From Prochlorococcus sp. AG-409-A19 (GTDB lineage: Bacteria; Cyanobacteriota; Cyanobacteriia; PCC-6307; Cyanobiaceae), in the NCBI GenBank assembly GCA_003216155.1, contig QCJH01000010.1:1-54904 (forward strand): a DNA stretch of 54,904 nucleotides. The letters are read 5' to 3'. Below are positions 1 to 7,979 of the stretch, piece after piece; positions within the stretch are counted from its first letter, which is position 1, and every line of letters starts with the position of its first letter. The translations under genes were made by a program, and so were the position numbers. Under the pieces are notes generated by a model. It had not been told where the DNA came from. It worked only from the letters and a program-made list of their open reading frames with translations, and made no database searches.

Positions 1-738
1 GCCTGGGTGATGGGGAACTTTATTTCTAGGAGACTAGAGGCACTAATGCAACCCCCCCCCCCTCCACAAATAGGGATTTTACTTTTCTAGGGCTTGAGTT
101 ACAGCATAAATAGTGTATATCTAGCGAAAAAGCAATGCTTGACAGCTACTAATGTGAGCCTAGTAGGATGATAGGGATTGTTCGGCACTAAGAATCGTTG
201 ATGGTCTCCATACTGAATCAGGTTTTTTACTGACAGGAGTAAGGCATTCTGTCGATCTAACCGGTATTAGTCGCAAATATCGAAAATTCGCACGGTAATC
301 CTCAAAAAGTGCGTAAAGAAATAGTCTAATATGAACTTAATTTAGGCAATCATAATTTTTTAAAGATAGAAATCAAGAAAGTAACTAAATCAAAATACCT
401 TAGTCTCAACTAACTCAATATATAGCAATTGTCAACATATAATAATAAACAATAGATTATAAGTGCACTCCATTAAGAACAAAGTTCACTTAAAATATGT
501 CTTCAAGATTCATAAGAAAGACTCTCATTCTGTCTAGGAAGTAAAAATCACCATCTTTTTGCAAAAGTATTCCTACCTATAATGCAATGAGTTTTAAAGG
601 CAGTTATAAAATCTACTCACAGAGAATAGGAAATAATGAATCATCTAAAGTCTCTATCTAAAGGAGTAGAAAAATTATTGACACTTAACTCGAAAATGAA
701 AAAAGAATAGCATTCGTTATAATGATAACGGGTTCAAG
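1..738. other. AT-rich gap without a convincing gene
   Basis: No open frame of credible length or composition is seen on either strand. The stretch is AT-rich except for its first 65 bases. Those contain a short G-rich motif resembling a sequence near 11.96 kb, and an 11-base run of C. No RNA gene was recognised. A gene entering from the left edge cannot be excluded: frame 1 is open from base 1 to about 111, but its composition is unlike a protein end. Confidence 0.5.
52..62. repeat. homopolymeric C tract (11 C)
   Basis: Eleven consecutive C residues, followed by T and two more C. This is seen directly and is striking in so AT-rich a sequence. It lies in apparently non-coding DNA. It could be a slippage-prone tract or a length error in the assembly. 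Confidence 0.9.
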
Positions 739-1094
739 TTATATCATCAGATAATGTACATTCATACTGCACAATATCTCCATATGAATTACGATAAAAA
801 ATCTTGGCTTGTCTATATAAAAACCATTATCAATATCTTTATAGCTCAAGAACCATTTCCCATCAGAAAAGCCGATAACACCTTCCTGAAAGGAAACTGG
901 AAGCATTAAAGTTTGATCTTTCCAATTAAGTGGAACAAAAGCCCCTGAATCTATCCTATCTAAATCTTTAACAACCGAAAAATCACCATTCAAATATTCC
1001 CAATAGTTACTGTTAAGGTATTGCCGTCACAATTAAAAATAGAAGAAGGAGTAATAGTGATAAAAAGGTTGAGAAGAAGAGAATATACTCTCAT
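739..1094 (-). pseudogene. small secreted protein, probably broken by a frameshift
   Basis: Two minus-strand frames make sense only if joined. An ATG at 1094 opens a frame encoding a basic start and a hydrophobic run (MRVYSLLLNLFITITPSSIF) followed by NCDGN, which looks like a signal peptide and its cleavage region. It stops about 35 codons in. The overlapping frame carries on from the same place with a protein-like body containing FVPLNWKDQTLMLPVSFQEG and DGKWFLSYKD, ending at 739. The body has no ATG of its own, only a weak TTG at 993. A single indel near 1025-1035 would restore one protein of about 115 residues. The alternative is that only the 84-residue TTG-started frame is expressed. 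The family is not recognised. Confidence 0.4.
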
Positions 1095-1630
1095 TTTTCT
1101 AATTTAAACTACTGACAGACATGTCTATAGCCTAACATTCCATACAGAAGAATCACATATTTAGTTAACCGCATGAGGGCAAAATAAAAGCAAGACTTAT
1201 TTAAAAGAATTAGCAATCGTCTATAAAAAACTTCTAGGGTAAACAAGGAGTAAAAAAACTATAATTCTGCTATCTGTTTTGATGGTTATGACTAGTTTAG
1301 TGTCGGATATTAAAAATTTTATTCCTAATCAATAATTTCATTCGTAGTTGTAGTACAATTTGTATATAAACATTTTGCCTATAGATCAGTATAGAATTAG
1401 TTCTAGTAAAGAATTTAATTATGACAATCCATAAAAGCCTTTAACAAAGAAGCTCCCAATCAAAAGCTGAGGGATAAAGACTATTAGTATTAACTTTAAT
1501 CAACTAAATACATGAAACTATAACCATATAGACTCTACACATAACTGTGAGGGGATTAAAGGAATTGTGAATAGCTGCTCAATAAGAAAGGAAGGCAGGA
1601 GGAAATAAAAATCAAAAGTTTAAAGATTAC
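1095..1630. other. gap, nothing recognised
   Basis: AT-rich sequence with stops in all frames. No tRNA, hairpin terminator or repeat was found by eye. It probably contains the promoter of whatever is expressed from 739-1094, but no clear -10/-35 pair was identified. Confidence 0.4.
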
Positions 1631-1684
1631 ATGTATTTAAGACCCTTTTTTGATTACATTGGGAAAAGGTCACTAGGAATTCAA

Positions 1685-1879
1685 ATGTCTGTTGCAACAG
1701 CCTCAAAACCAGCTACAGCCAGAAAAAACTCTAATCATGGAACTCAGAGCAAATCCTTATACGCCTCCACTCAGTCTCGTTTCTCAACCAGCAAGCTCAT
1801 ACAGAATTTGGGCTCAGGAAATAGTGGTATTCAATTGTCCCTTGAAGAAAAGCTCAGAACGGTACATGGCAGAGATTAA
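1685..1879 (+). CDS. uncertain small protein; two overlapping frames
   Basis: An ATG at 1685 with an AGGA motif about eight bases upstream opens a 64-codon frame rich in Ser, Thr, Ala and Lys. An overlapping frame (1692-1916, TTG start) has a more ordinary protein composition, with MELRANPYTPP and SSERYMAEIKKLI, but no good start. Only one can be the main product. The ATG frame has the better start and the other has the better composition. Neither resembles a family I recognise. It may be a decayed gene. Confidence 0.25.
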   Translation: MSVATASKPATARKNSNHGTQSKSLYASTQSRFSTSKLIQNLGSGNSGIQLSLEEKLRTVHGRD

Positions 1880-1916
1880 AAAATTAATACTGTTTCTCGA
1901 TATCCCTTTTATTTAA

Positions 1917-2292
1917 TATCTATTCAAAGACTTAAAACCTAATTTAACCTAATATATAAGTTGCTGTCATCTCAAAAGCAGCCATTGAATCTCATTGTTG
2001 ACTTGCCTTTTTTCTGCAGAACAACTGAGCCTTTTTTTTACTTTAAATAGGTATTGGCATATTGCCTTATCTAAAAAGACTGTTAATAAACTCTAATTCA
2101 TTAAGCGACAGGCAAATGCAATTTACAAAATATTTTTTCTTCTAATAATAGATACTAAATAATTGATTAGTGTCTAAAGACTTTAGTATAGAAAAAGTCA
2201 GGCGTTTAATCCTAGTAGATGAATCTAAGCTAATGATTTAATCAGTTAAGGAAGCTAATCTAACTTTTTCCTATAAATTCAAGAAGAAAATC
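1917..2292. other. gap, nothing recognised
   Basis: AT-rich, stops in all frames, no clear RNA or repeat. It contains short T-rich runs (about 2008-2014 and 2033-2040) but no paired hairpin in front of them. Confidence 0.4.
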
Positions 2293-2475
2293 TTAGTTCA
2301 AAAGTTGCTGGACTAGAAGTTCTATGGTTGACTTTAATGAATCTTGAGCAACTGAAATCTTTGAGCTGATAGTGAATGCAACAATTGGAATAGCCAAAGC
2401 AAGAGTCAAACCAATAATAATGATCATTACTGAAGCTAACCTTATCAACCATTTGGTGATCGAATCTAGTTCCAT
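2293..2475 (-). CDS. small single-pass membrane protein, unknown
   Basis: A 60-residue product. The first 10 residues are polar, with a Lys-Trp. Then comes one strong membrane segment (about residues 10-35, rich in Ile, Leu, Val and Ala, with a Pro), then a short amphipathic tail ending in a Leu/Gln-rich helix. The start is ATG. Hydrophobic order and composition make it a credible gene of the small orphan kind common in picocyanobacteria. It stands alone, with gaps on both sides. Function unknown. Confidence 0.5.
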   Translation of the reverse strand: MELDSITKWLIRLASVMIIIIGLTLALAIPIVAFTISSKISVAQDSLKSTIELLVQQLLN

Positions 2476-2781
2476 AAGAAGCCTAGGAGTATTGTAGCTT
2501 TTTAAGCATAAAGGTTATTTCTTTCGAATTTATAATTCATAGATTTCTTTTGACTTGCCTTAACTAATCTTTTCAGACAAAACCTCATTCTTCTATTTTA
2601 TGGCAGGGTTTAGTTAGCCTTATATTGAATTCTATCCTTGCAATCATAAGAACATAAAAGTTAATTCGTGTAAATCTATTGGATTTCGCTTAGAAGATAG
2701 ATAGTGATTTAATTGTCAGGAAATAGCCTAAATGATCATTTCCTATCAGACTATTAGAGGCTTAGTCTAGTATTAGGAATC
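2476..2781. other. gap, nothing recognised
   Basis: Separates two divergent small genes, so it must hold their promoters if both are expressed. No convincing promoter, RNA or hairpin was picked out by eye. Confidence 0.4.
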
Positions 2782-2988
2782 ATGAATAGATTGCAAGCCA
2801 TTATACAATTATCCTTAATTCAGTATTTATTGGCATTAGGAATCAATACCTTAAAAGAAAGATTAAAATATCAAAGGCGAATAGAAGCTGGCTATTGCAA
2901 TTCAATAACACATAATAAGAAACGTCCTGACCAATCATATTTAATGGGACAAGTTATTAGCCTACCGAATCAAGCTAGTCTTAACTAA
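2782..2988 (+). CDS. small protein of unknown function
   Basis: A 68-residue product with an ATG start. The first third is a Leu/Ile-rich amphipathic helix (LIQYLLALGINTLKERL). It is followed by a basic stretch (KYQRRIEAG) and a polar tail with a single Cys. No signal peptide or known motif. It lies about 95 bases upstream of the Nif11-like gene on the same strand and could share a transcript with it. Unrecognised; a moderate chance of being real. Confidence 0.4.
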   Translation: MNRLQAIIQLSLIQYLLALGINTLKERLKYQRRIEAGYCNSITHNKKRPDQSYLMGQVISLPNQASLN

Positions 2989-3083
2989 GCACAAATAGGC
3001 CTTGACAAAACAGCAAAAAACTAACACAATATATACATTGTTTATACTTTAAACATCAGTATTAATTTACTGACTTCACAGAA

Positions 3084-3419
3084 ATGAACAATGAGCATCT
3101 ACCTATCAAAGAGAGGCTCAGGTTACTTGTTGAGTCTCTTGATGGAGAAGAGAAAACTAACGAAGCATTATCGCAATGCAAAGATTCAGATGCAATGCTA
3201 GAGATTCTTCTGAATGCCTCGGCTGAGCTAGGGCTAGAACTTACTAGAGATGACCTAACTAAAAATCCACCAATACGTGACTGGATTTGGTGGAAAAACA
3301 AAGAAGCCTTAGTAAATCTAGGAGATGAAAATCTACGTTATCAAGGAGATAGCTCAGGTAAAACCCGTTGGGATACTTGGACTATTAGCTTTTTTAAATT
3401 CCTTGGTATTTGGCGTTGA
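3084..3419 (+). CDS. Nif11-like helical protein, copy 1
   Basis: A 111-residue product. Residues about 8-60 follow the pattern of the Nif11 leader-like domain: a helix (RLRLLVESLDG), a loop, a second helix ending in LEILLNASAELGLELT, then RDDL. It continues with a distinctive block NPPIRDWIWWKNKEAL and GDENLRYQ. There is no Gly-Gly leader cleavage site or Cys/Ser/Thr-rich core, so it does not look like a prochlorosin precursor. A diverged paralogue lies at 20269-20619 and shares RLxLLVESLDG, the helix pair and PPIRDWIW. The C-termini differ: this copy ends in an aromatic segment, the other in a membrane helix. Family assignment is by pattern only; function unknown. Confidence 0.6.
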   Translation: MNNEHLPIKERLRLLVESLDGEEKTNEALSQCKDSDAMLEILLNASAELGLELTRDDLTKNPPIRDWIWWKNKEALVNLGDENLRYQGDSSGKTRWDTWTISFFKFLGIWR

Positions 3420-3692
3420 GTTTTAATTTTATTATCCTATAAACAATTTGCTGTGGCGATATTAAGGATGTCGACAGATCATAAATACCTACAGCCTATC
3501 TTGCCTTAATTAATAGATTATTGGTTGATAACATAGAAAAACTTATTTACATGCGCCTCTAATTTGGAAAATTATAGAAGTCAATTATACATTCCAGATA
3601 TCATTAAATGTGTCTTCACTTATTAGTATTATTGATACTATCTCGGTGTAACAGAAAATTTATTTTAGTGATAAAATAATAAACATTCAAAA

Positions 3693-4325
3693 ATGAACTT
3701 CATGAAATACAGTGTATTAGACTTTGTCTTTGTCGTATTCATAGCGGGTGTATTAATACAATTAATACTTAAAAGCAGGAATCGAGAAGGTGTAGCCAAT
3801 GATAATATCTTTAATAATAAGAGCCAAGAAGAAATACCTATAAACATACCAAATCTAAATGATCTTCTAGATCTTGAGAAAAAAGCGGCAGCAAAAGGTA
3901 GTGGAATTGTTTTTGAATCTTTAATTGGCCTCTGGAAATTTTCAACCGTTTGGAAAAAAGGGATAGACAAAGAAGATTCGATTACCAGTTTATTACTTAG
4001 GCTTTTCCAAGCAAACTTAGAACTTATTAAAAGTAAGTGCATTGAAGATGAATCAGAATTCCAACTGATAAACTCAATTCAATATGGCTTTTTATCTATT
4101 AGATTTATTGGTTTTGGAGAATTAAAAGGTAATCAACCTCTTTTGATTTTCTACTTTGATCGTATAGAGCTGAAAGTAGGAGATAATATTTTGTTAAATA
4201 GGTCCATTGACTTGCCAGATCCAAAAAACAAGCCATTCTTCGCTCTAATTGCCATGGGAGAGAAAGGTAGATGGCTTTCAGCAAGAGGGAGAGGAGGGGG
4301 CTTAGCTGTCTGGCAAAGAAATTAA
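3693..4325 (+). CDS. membrane-anchored protein of unknown function
   Basis: A 210-residue product with one N-terminal membrane segment (about residues 6-26, LDFVFVVFIAGVLIQLIL). A charged linker follows, then a soluble domain of about 150 residues with alternating hydrophobic strands (PLLIFYFDRIELKVGDNILL). The layout suggests a bitopic protein with a cytoplasmic or periplasmic globular domain. No catalytic motif is recognised. It ends 10 bases from the convergent gene at 4336. Composition is typical of a real gene; the family is unknown to me. Confidence 0.65.
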   Translation: MNFMKYSVLDFVFVVFIAGVLIQLILKSRNREGVANDNIFNNKSQEEIPINIPNLNDLLDLEKKAAAKGSGIVFESLIGLWKFSTVWKKGIDKEDSITSLLLRLFQANLELIKSKCIEDESEFQLINSIQYGFLSIRFIGFGELKGNQPLLIFYFDRIELKVGDNILLNRSIDLPDPKNKPFFALIAMGEKGRWLSARGRGGGLAVWQRN

Positions 4326-4335
4326 TTCTTTTTTT

Positions 4336-4641
4336 CTAATTTCCAAGACCTGGCTCAAAAGGGAAAATCAAATCATCAAATAGGTCAGATGAATTCTCCA
4401 TATTGACTTCCTTACTAGAATTTTCCTTATGTTCAACGCCTTCATTTTCCTCAGATTTGACAATGACTATTCCAAGAGGATTATTTCCATTGGCTTCTTC
4501 TGACAAGGCCTCCTCTTCAGGCGGAGTCCATCCTTTTACAAGTGCATCAACTCTAGTAAAACCACCAAAAAGGACAGAGGCGATCAAGAAGGCAGACAAG
4601 ACGAGAAAAGATAGGTTCTTAAGGGGTTTCATTAACATCAT
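4336..4641 (-). CDS. small secreted or membrane-anchored acidic protein
   Basis: A 101-residue product. Lys-containing N-terminus, hydrophobic segment at about residues 9-28 (LSFLVLSAFLIASVLFGGFT), then a very acidic Glu/Asn-rich region (PPEEEALSEEANGN) and a C-terminus with FDDLIFPFEPGLGN. The last motif recalls the tail of the next secreted gene (4884-5150, DELLGPKDVFPFLP). Three Met codons lie at the start, and the first is used here. It converges on the gene ending at 4325. Function unknown; secretion is inferred from the N-terminus. Confidence 0.6.
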   Translation of the reverse strand: MMLMKPLKNLSFLVLSAFLIASVLFGGFTRVDALVKGWTPPEEEALSEEANGNNPLGIVIVKSEENEGVEHKENSSKEVNMENSSDLFDDLIFPFEPGLGN

Positions 4642-4883
4642 AATAAATGAGATGATATTAATTTAACCCGCTAATGGAGTCAAAAATCCATAGGTTCACC
4701 TACAAACCTCTATTAAGGTATGAAATTGTCATGATCTAAGGTTCTCACCTCATAAAAAGATATACATTGAGGACTTATATAAACAATATTTCGATTGCAT
4801 TTTGATCTATAGAAATCAGCCGAGAAAAGTAATAGAATAGACATCACTCCTCACTCTATAATTTATAAGAATGGAAATACTAA

Positions 4884-5150
4884 TTAAAATGAATTAAACT
4901 TTCCTGTCCCACTATCTCTGTGATTATCTGGCAAAAAAGGAAAAACGTCTTTGGGACCTAATAGTTCATCGATATTACTCTCTTCTGTAAACATCTGATC
5001 CAAATCTGAAGTATCTCCAGCAATATCTTCAACAAAAGAAGGTTCAGGTATTAAAAGGTCTTCTATACTAGATTCTTGTGCACAAGCAATTTGTACAGAA
5101 GATAAAAGGATAAGAAGAAAGCTAAGACATAAAAAAGGAAAGAAACGCAT
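4884..5150 (-). CDS. small secreted acidic protein in SRAP operon
   Basis: An 88-residue product with a clear signal peptide (MRFFPFLCLSFLLILLSS, probable cleavage after the Ala-Cys-Ala at about residue 24). The mature part is acidic and contains repeated short modules: SIEDLLIPEPSF and NIDELLGPKDVFPFLP. Its ATG overlaps the TAA of the SRAP gene by one base (TAATG), so the two are very probably translated together. The last ~12 residues are Gly/Ser/Asn-rich. Function unknown. Its position at the end of a rubredoxin-SRAP operon is the only context. Confidence 0.65.
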   Translation of the reverse strand: MRFFPFLCLSFLLILLSSVQIACAQESSIEDLLIPEPSFVEDIAGDTSDLDQMFTEESNIDELLGPKDVFPFLPDNHRDSGTGKFNSF

Positions 5151-5791
5151 TAGAACAAATCCATCTGAAAATTAGTAGTTAGTCTATTGACAGGCCTGGC
5201 AACCCAATCTTTAGGGTTCCATCCTTTTAATAATGGTTGTAGTGATTTCAGCTCAAGTGCGTCTTTTACGGGTGCAATCCAATCCTCTTCTAATCCATTA
5301 GGAATAATTACAGGCATTCGATTTTGCAAGGGTCTTAATAATTCATTGGGCTCCGTTGTTAGGATGCAGCAAGTTTCAAGTTCACTTCCTTCAGGACTCA
5401 TCCATCTATTCCAAATTCCAGCAAGCCAAAAAGTCTCAGAGTCTTTTCTACTAATTCTGTAGCCTTTTTCAAAAAAGCCACTAGCTGGCAAAAGACATCT
5501 CTTGTGACGCCAGCTTGCGCTAAATAAGCGTTTTTCAGCAATAGTTTCTGACCTGGCATTAAAAGGCCTCGGTCTTGATGAAGCAAAGGGGTTTTTACTC
5601 CACTCAGAAATAAAACCCCAAAGCATTATTGAACTACCTATTTTCCCTTCATTCTTAAGGACCAATACAGGGTCATTAGGCCTAATTACCTTTTGCTTTG
5701 CATAATTCTCTTTAAAAGCGCGAGGGAGATCCTGCTTTAAAAGAGAAGGAAGATTCCCAAATTCTGTTGCTAGCTCATATCTACCGCACAT
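5150..5791 (-). CDS. SRAP (HMCES/YedK-type) DNA-protein crosslink protein with altered active site
   Basis: A 213-residue product of typical SRAP length. Family knowledge: SRAP proteins shield abasic sites in single-stranded DNA by a thiazolidine bond from Cys2. Here the start MCGRY gives Cys2, NARSET supplies Asn78, and the GFFE motif supplies Glu108. The usual Trp after that Glu is Lys. The conserved His of the (I/L)H-x-RMP motif is replaced: the sequence reads LQNRMP, with Gln156 at the His position. That His is thought to help crosslink chemistry or reversal, so activity may be altered. It lies 6 bases downstream of the rubredoxin gene and overlaps the next gene by one base, forming a three-gene operon. 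The family assignment is secure; the chemistry of this copy is inferred. Confidence 0.92.
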   Translation of the reverse strand: MCGRYELATEFGNLPSLLKQDLPRAFKENYAKQKVIRPNDPVLVLKNEGKIGSSIMLWGFISEWSKNPFASSRPRPFNARSETIAEKRLFSASWRHKRCLLPASGFFEKGYRISRKDSETFWLAGIWNRWMSPEGSELETCCILTTEPNELLRPLQNRMPVIIPNGLEEDWIAPVKDALELKSLQPLLKGWNPKDWVARPVNRLTTNFQMDLF

Positions 5792-5797
5792 AAGCTA

Positions 5798-5959
5798 TCA
5801 ACCTACAGGCTTAAATCTTCTCCTCCCCGCTCTACAAGCAGGACATTTCCAATTTGCAGGAAGATCCTCAAACCTAGTCCCAGGTGGAACTCCTTGCGTT
5901 GGATCACCCATCCTCGGATCGTATGAATAGGTGCAATCTGGGCATTGATACTTTTTCAT
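5798..5959 (-). CDS. rubredoxin (small soluble type)
   Basis: A 53-residue protein read directly from the minus strand. It has the full rubredoxin signature: YQCPDCTYSYDP, GDPTQGVPPGTRFEDLP and WKCPAC. The four Cys (6, 9, 39, 42) form the single-iron site. The family carries out one-electron transfer. The short form lacks the membrane anchor of the photosystem II assembly rubredoxin (RubA), so it is the soluble type. The C-terminus is unusually basic (RAGRRRFKPVG). It is first in an operon with SRAP (6-base gap) and a secreted protein. Confidence 0.93.
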   Translation of the reverse strand: MKKYQCPDCTYSYDPRMGDPTQGVPPGTRFEDLPANWKCPACRAGRRRFKPVG

Positions 5960-6225
5960 GCTTTGATCTCAAATGGATTCAAGTGTTCATTAATAATCAT
6001 TCAGCAGTTTGCTGGCACGCTTTCTTCTTGAGACTCTAATAAACTTACGAATGCAGCCCATATCAACACAAACTTAATCAAATAAAAATATTTTGTATAT
6101 AAACGATTAATTTACTTTGGCAGAACGAAGACAAACTAAATCCCTATACACAGCTTTTTGCAAAATCTAAAGCCTTTCAAAAATGCTACCCGATCCAATT
6201 CACAACCTAAAGAGTCTCAAAAAAA

Positions 6226-6618
6226 CTAATCGAATGACCAGTTGGAAGTTCTAGTCGTCCTCATAACATGGCCAGTTGACTCAATCATTTTTTTATTATC
6301 AGAGAGAAATTGCTCTACTGCTCCCGGCTTTGATTGGTGAATCACAACAACCTGCCTGGGATCATCGGTATTGACACCCCTGAATAGTGGTTTGATCCCA
6401 TTTGCTTTATGCAAATTTAGTGCTTCCTTGCTATCAAAGCCAGAAGCCCACTGATCAAATTGGGTTTTGATTCTGAAAGTGGTTATCGAAACAGGAGCAG
6501 AAACAACACCGCGTGGGAGTTGACTACCAGCAAAAAAACCAAGAGCAGCAGTTACTACTCCAATAAAAACAGTCGTTTTCATCAAAAAAACTAAACTTGT
6601 TAAAAACCTATTCAGCAT
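6226..6618 (-). CDS. DUF3764-family membrane-anchored protein
   Basis: The soluble part matches the small picocyanobacterial family DUF3764 as I know it: TFRIKTQFDQWASGFDS, then LFRGVNTDDPRQVVVIHQ, then a helix with DNKKMIESTGHV. Here it is preceded by a membrane segment (MKTTVFIGVVTAALGFFAGS). The frame is open to 6708. I chose the Met at 6618 because the codons upstream are an 11-A homopolymer (PKKKKKN) and a poorly composed stretch. The Met at 6582 is also possible. No function is established for the family. Confidence 0.7.
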   Translation of the reverse strand: MLNRFLTSLVFLMKTTVFIGVVTAALGFFAGSQLPRGVVSAPVSITTFRIKTQFDQWASGFDSKEALNLHKANGIKPLFRGVNTDDPRQVVVIHQSKPGAVEQFLSDNKKMIESTGHVMRTTRTSNWSFD

Positions 6619-6889
6619 ATTCTTTTTTTTTTTCTTTGGCATCCTCTTTAAACAACTAAAAAGGATAGTTCCACCTTTGCTCCAAAAATTAATATTGAAG
6701 TCATCCAAGAATAGTAATATTCAGGAACATGTATAGAATTAATAATGTCACAATATCCACCAGAAGTCATTAAGATTAATTAACTAATAGGGGCAAGGAA
6801 TAGGCAGTAGACATAAAAAACAGGAAGTTGCAAGGCTATAATTGGGACAAATGATTAAAAGACAAAGACTGATACACTTAGCAAGCAAA

Positions 6890-7264
6890 TTATGGGCTCA
6901 ACTTTCTGGGAACCCTCTTGAAAAATAGAGCGATTCGTCTAGCCCAAATAAGGAAAGGAAAGATAAGTTGAGTTCGTTGACCAGAGATGAAAACAACGCT
7001 AAGTAGCTTTAATAATGAATCAGAAGGTTCTTTTATTTGTGAGCAGATATAGTTAATAGCATTTGCTCCGAAAAGCATCTCATCATTTGTGATAAGAATT
7101 GCCCCCTTAACATCCATGTCATAACCACATGGAATCTCTGAAGGGTTATCTCTAGCATTTTTAATCTGTATATTCGGGATGTTGCTTTTTAATTCAAGAA
7201 GTTCTGCAAACTGATTACAGAATGGGCATTGACCATCAAAAATAAATATAAGTTTGTTTTTCAT
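6890..7264 (-). CDS. DCC-family (DUF393) thiol-disulfide oxidoreductase-like protein
   Basis: About 124 residues. The N-terminus carries the family hallmark DGQCPFC (a CxxC thioredoxin-like site), preceded by a beta strand (KLIFIF). A GA(N/D)A-type motif (LFGANAINYI) and a C-terminal hydrophobic helix with basic residues are also typical. The frame extends three codons to a TTG at 7270, but the ATG at 7264 sits 2 bases after the stop of the upstream small membrane gene (7267-7437), giving a tight two-gene operon. Likely a redox protein; its partner is unknown. Confidence 0.85.
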   Translation of the reverse strand: MKNKLIFIFDGQCPFCNQFAELLELKSNIPNIQIKNARDNPSEIPCGYDMDVKGAILITNDEMLFGANAINYICSQIKEPSDSLLKLLSVVFISGQRTQLIFPFLIWARRIALFFKRVPRKLSP

Positions 7265-7266
7265 AA

Positions 7267-7437
7267 TCAAATTGGATCAAAAAATCCTTTACTATATAAG
7301 AACCAACCCATTAATGCAATTGGACCAAGGCCAAACAAAATCAAAGCAAATTTTTGAGCAATTGGACTGACCACCTCTTGAGCTTTTATATCTGTCCTTA
7401 GTTTTGAGCTTTTAGATTTTCTTTTCTTTCTGGCCAT
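7267..7437 (-). CDS. small basic single-pass membrane protein
   Basis: A 56-residue protein read directly. It has a strongly basic N-terminus (MARKKRKSKSSKLR), a linker, and one membrane helix (about residues 29-48, FALILFGLGPIALMGWFLY), ending SKGFFDPI. The ATG is at 7437. The architecture (cytoplasmic basic tail, one helix) and the 2-base spacing to the DCC oxidoreductase gene argue that it is genuine and cotranscribed. Function unknown; it may help localise its partner to the membrane. Confidence 0.7.
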   Translation of the reverse strand: MARKKRKSKSSKLRTDIKAQEVVSPIAQKFALILFGLGPIALMGWFLYSKGFFDPI

Positions 7438-7639
7438 AGGTATTTAAGATGAATTTGGTAAAGATAACTCCTCAGAACAAACAGGAGAAAAATCTTTGTA
7501 TCGAAACGATAGAAGAACGTTAAATTAGAATTTCAGTTTATTAGCCTCCACTCAACCAGATCAACCATACTTACTTCATATGAAACCTCCATCTACTTCA
7601 ATATTGACCAGGAAAACGGACTCATAGCTGGAAAACATC

Positions 7640-7861
7640 ATGAGATGGCCCCCAAATAAAGCATGGACAAGCGCCAAAACCAGAAAAGGTTACCGTCATT
7701 TCGAAGTGTTGAGCTTTGGAGGAAAAGGAGACGATCGTTGGGTTGAACTCTTTGCTGCTATGGACCAGAGTGTGAGATTAAAAGTCACCTGGAATGAACT
7801 CAAAACCTTTTCAAAATGGACGAGTGGTTGGCTTCAGTTGCCAAATGATGACAAAAAATAG
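7640..7861 (+). CDS. TIGR02450-type Trp-rich small protein
   Basis: A 73-residue product matching the layout of the TIGR02450 family: a KxWTS/A start (NKAWTSAKTRKGYRHFEVLSF), a central strand pair with WVELFAAMDQ, then TWNELKTFSKWTSGW. Five Trp are present. The family is widespread in cyanobacteria and proteobacteria and has no known function. The start is ATG, although an upstream in-frame extension is not excluded. Monocistronic by spacing. Confidence 0.8.
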   Translation: MRWPPNKAWTSAKTRKGYRHFEVLSFGGKGDDRWVELFAAMDQSVRLKVTWNELKTFSKWTSGWLQLPNDDKK

Positions 7862-7979
7862 AAAAAAGAGTAAGACTTGACTGACCTGTAAAAGCTTAAA
7901 CTTCCTTGCATTGAGAATCCCTTCTAACAAAAAACCTCTCTATTCCTCACTAAAATCTAAAATCAATTACTTATAAACC

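Noticed and set aside
3084..3419. Prochlorosin/lanthipeptide precursor
   Set aside because: The leader-like helices are present, but there is no Gly-Gly site, no Cys/Ser/Thr core, and no LanM or transporter in the window.
5990..6061. A 23-codon minus-strand frame (MGCIRKFIRVSRRKRAS...) upstream of rubredoxin
   Set aside because: Too short and unsupported; basic composition only. Could be a small peptide but not enough evidence.
6622..6634. Homopolymer T run as a terminator
   Set aside because: It lies in the open 5' extension of the DUF3764 frame, with no preceding hairpin; more likely a coding A-run on the minus strand.
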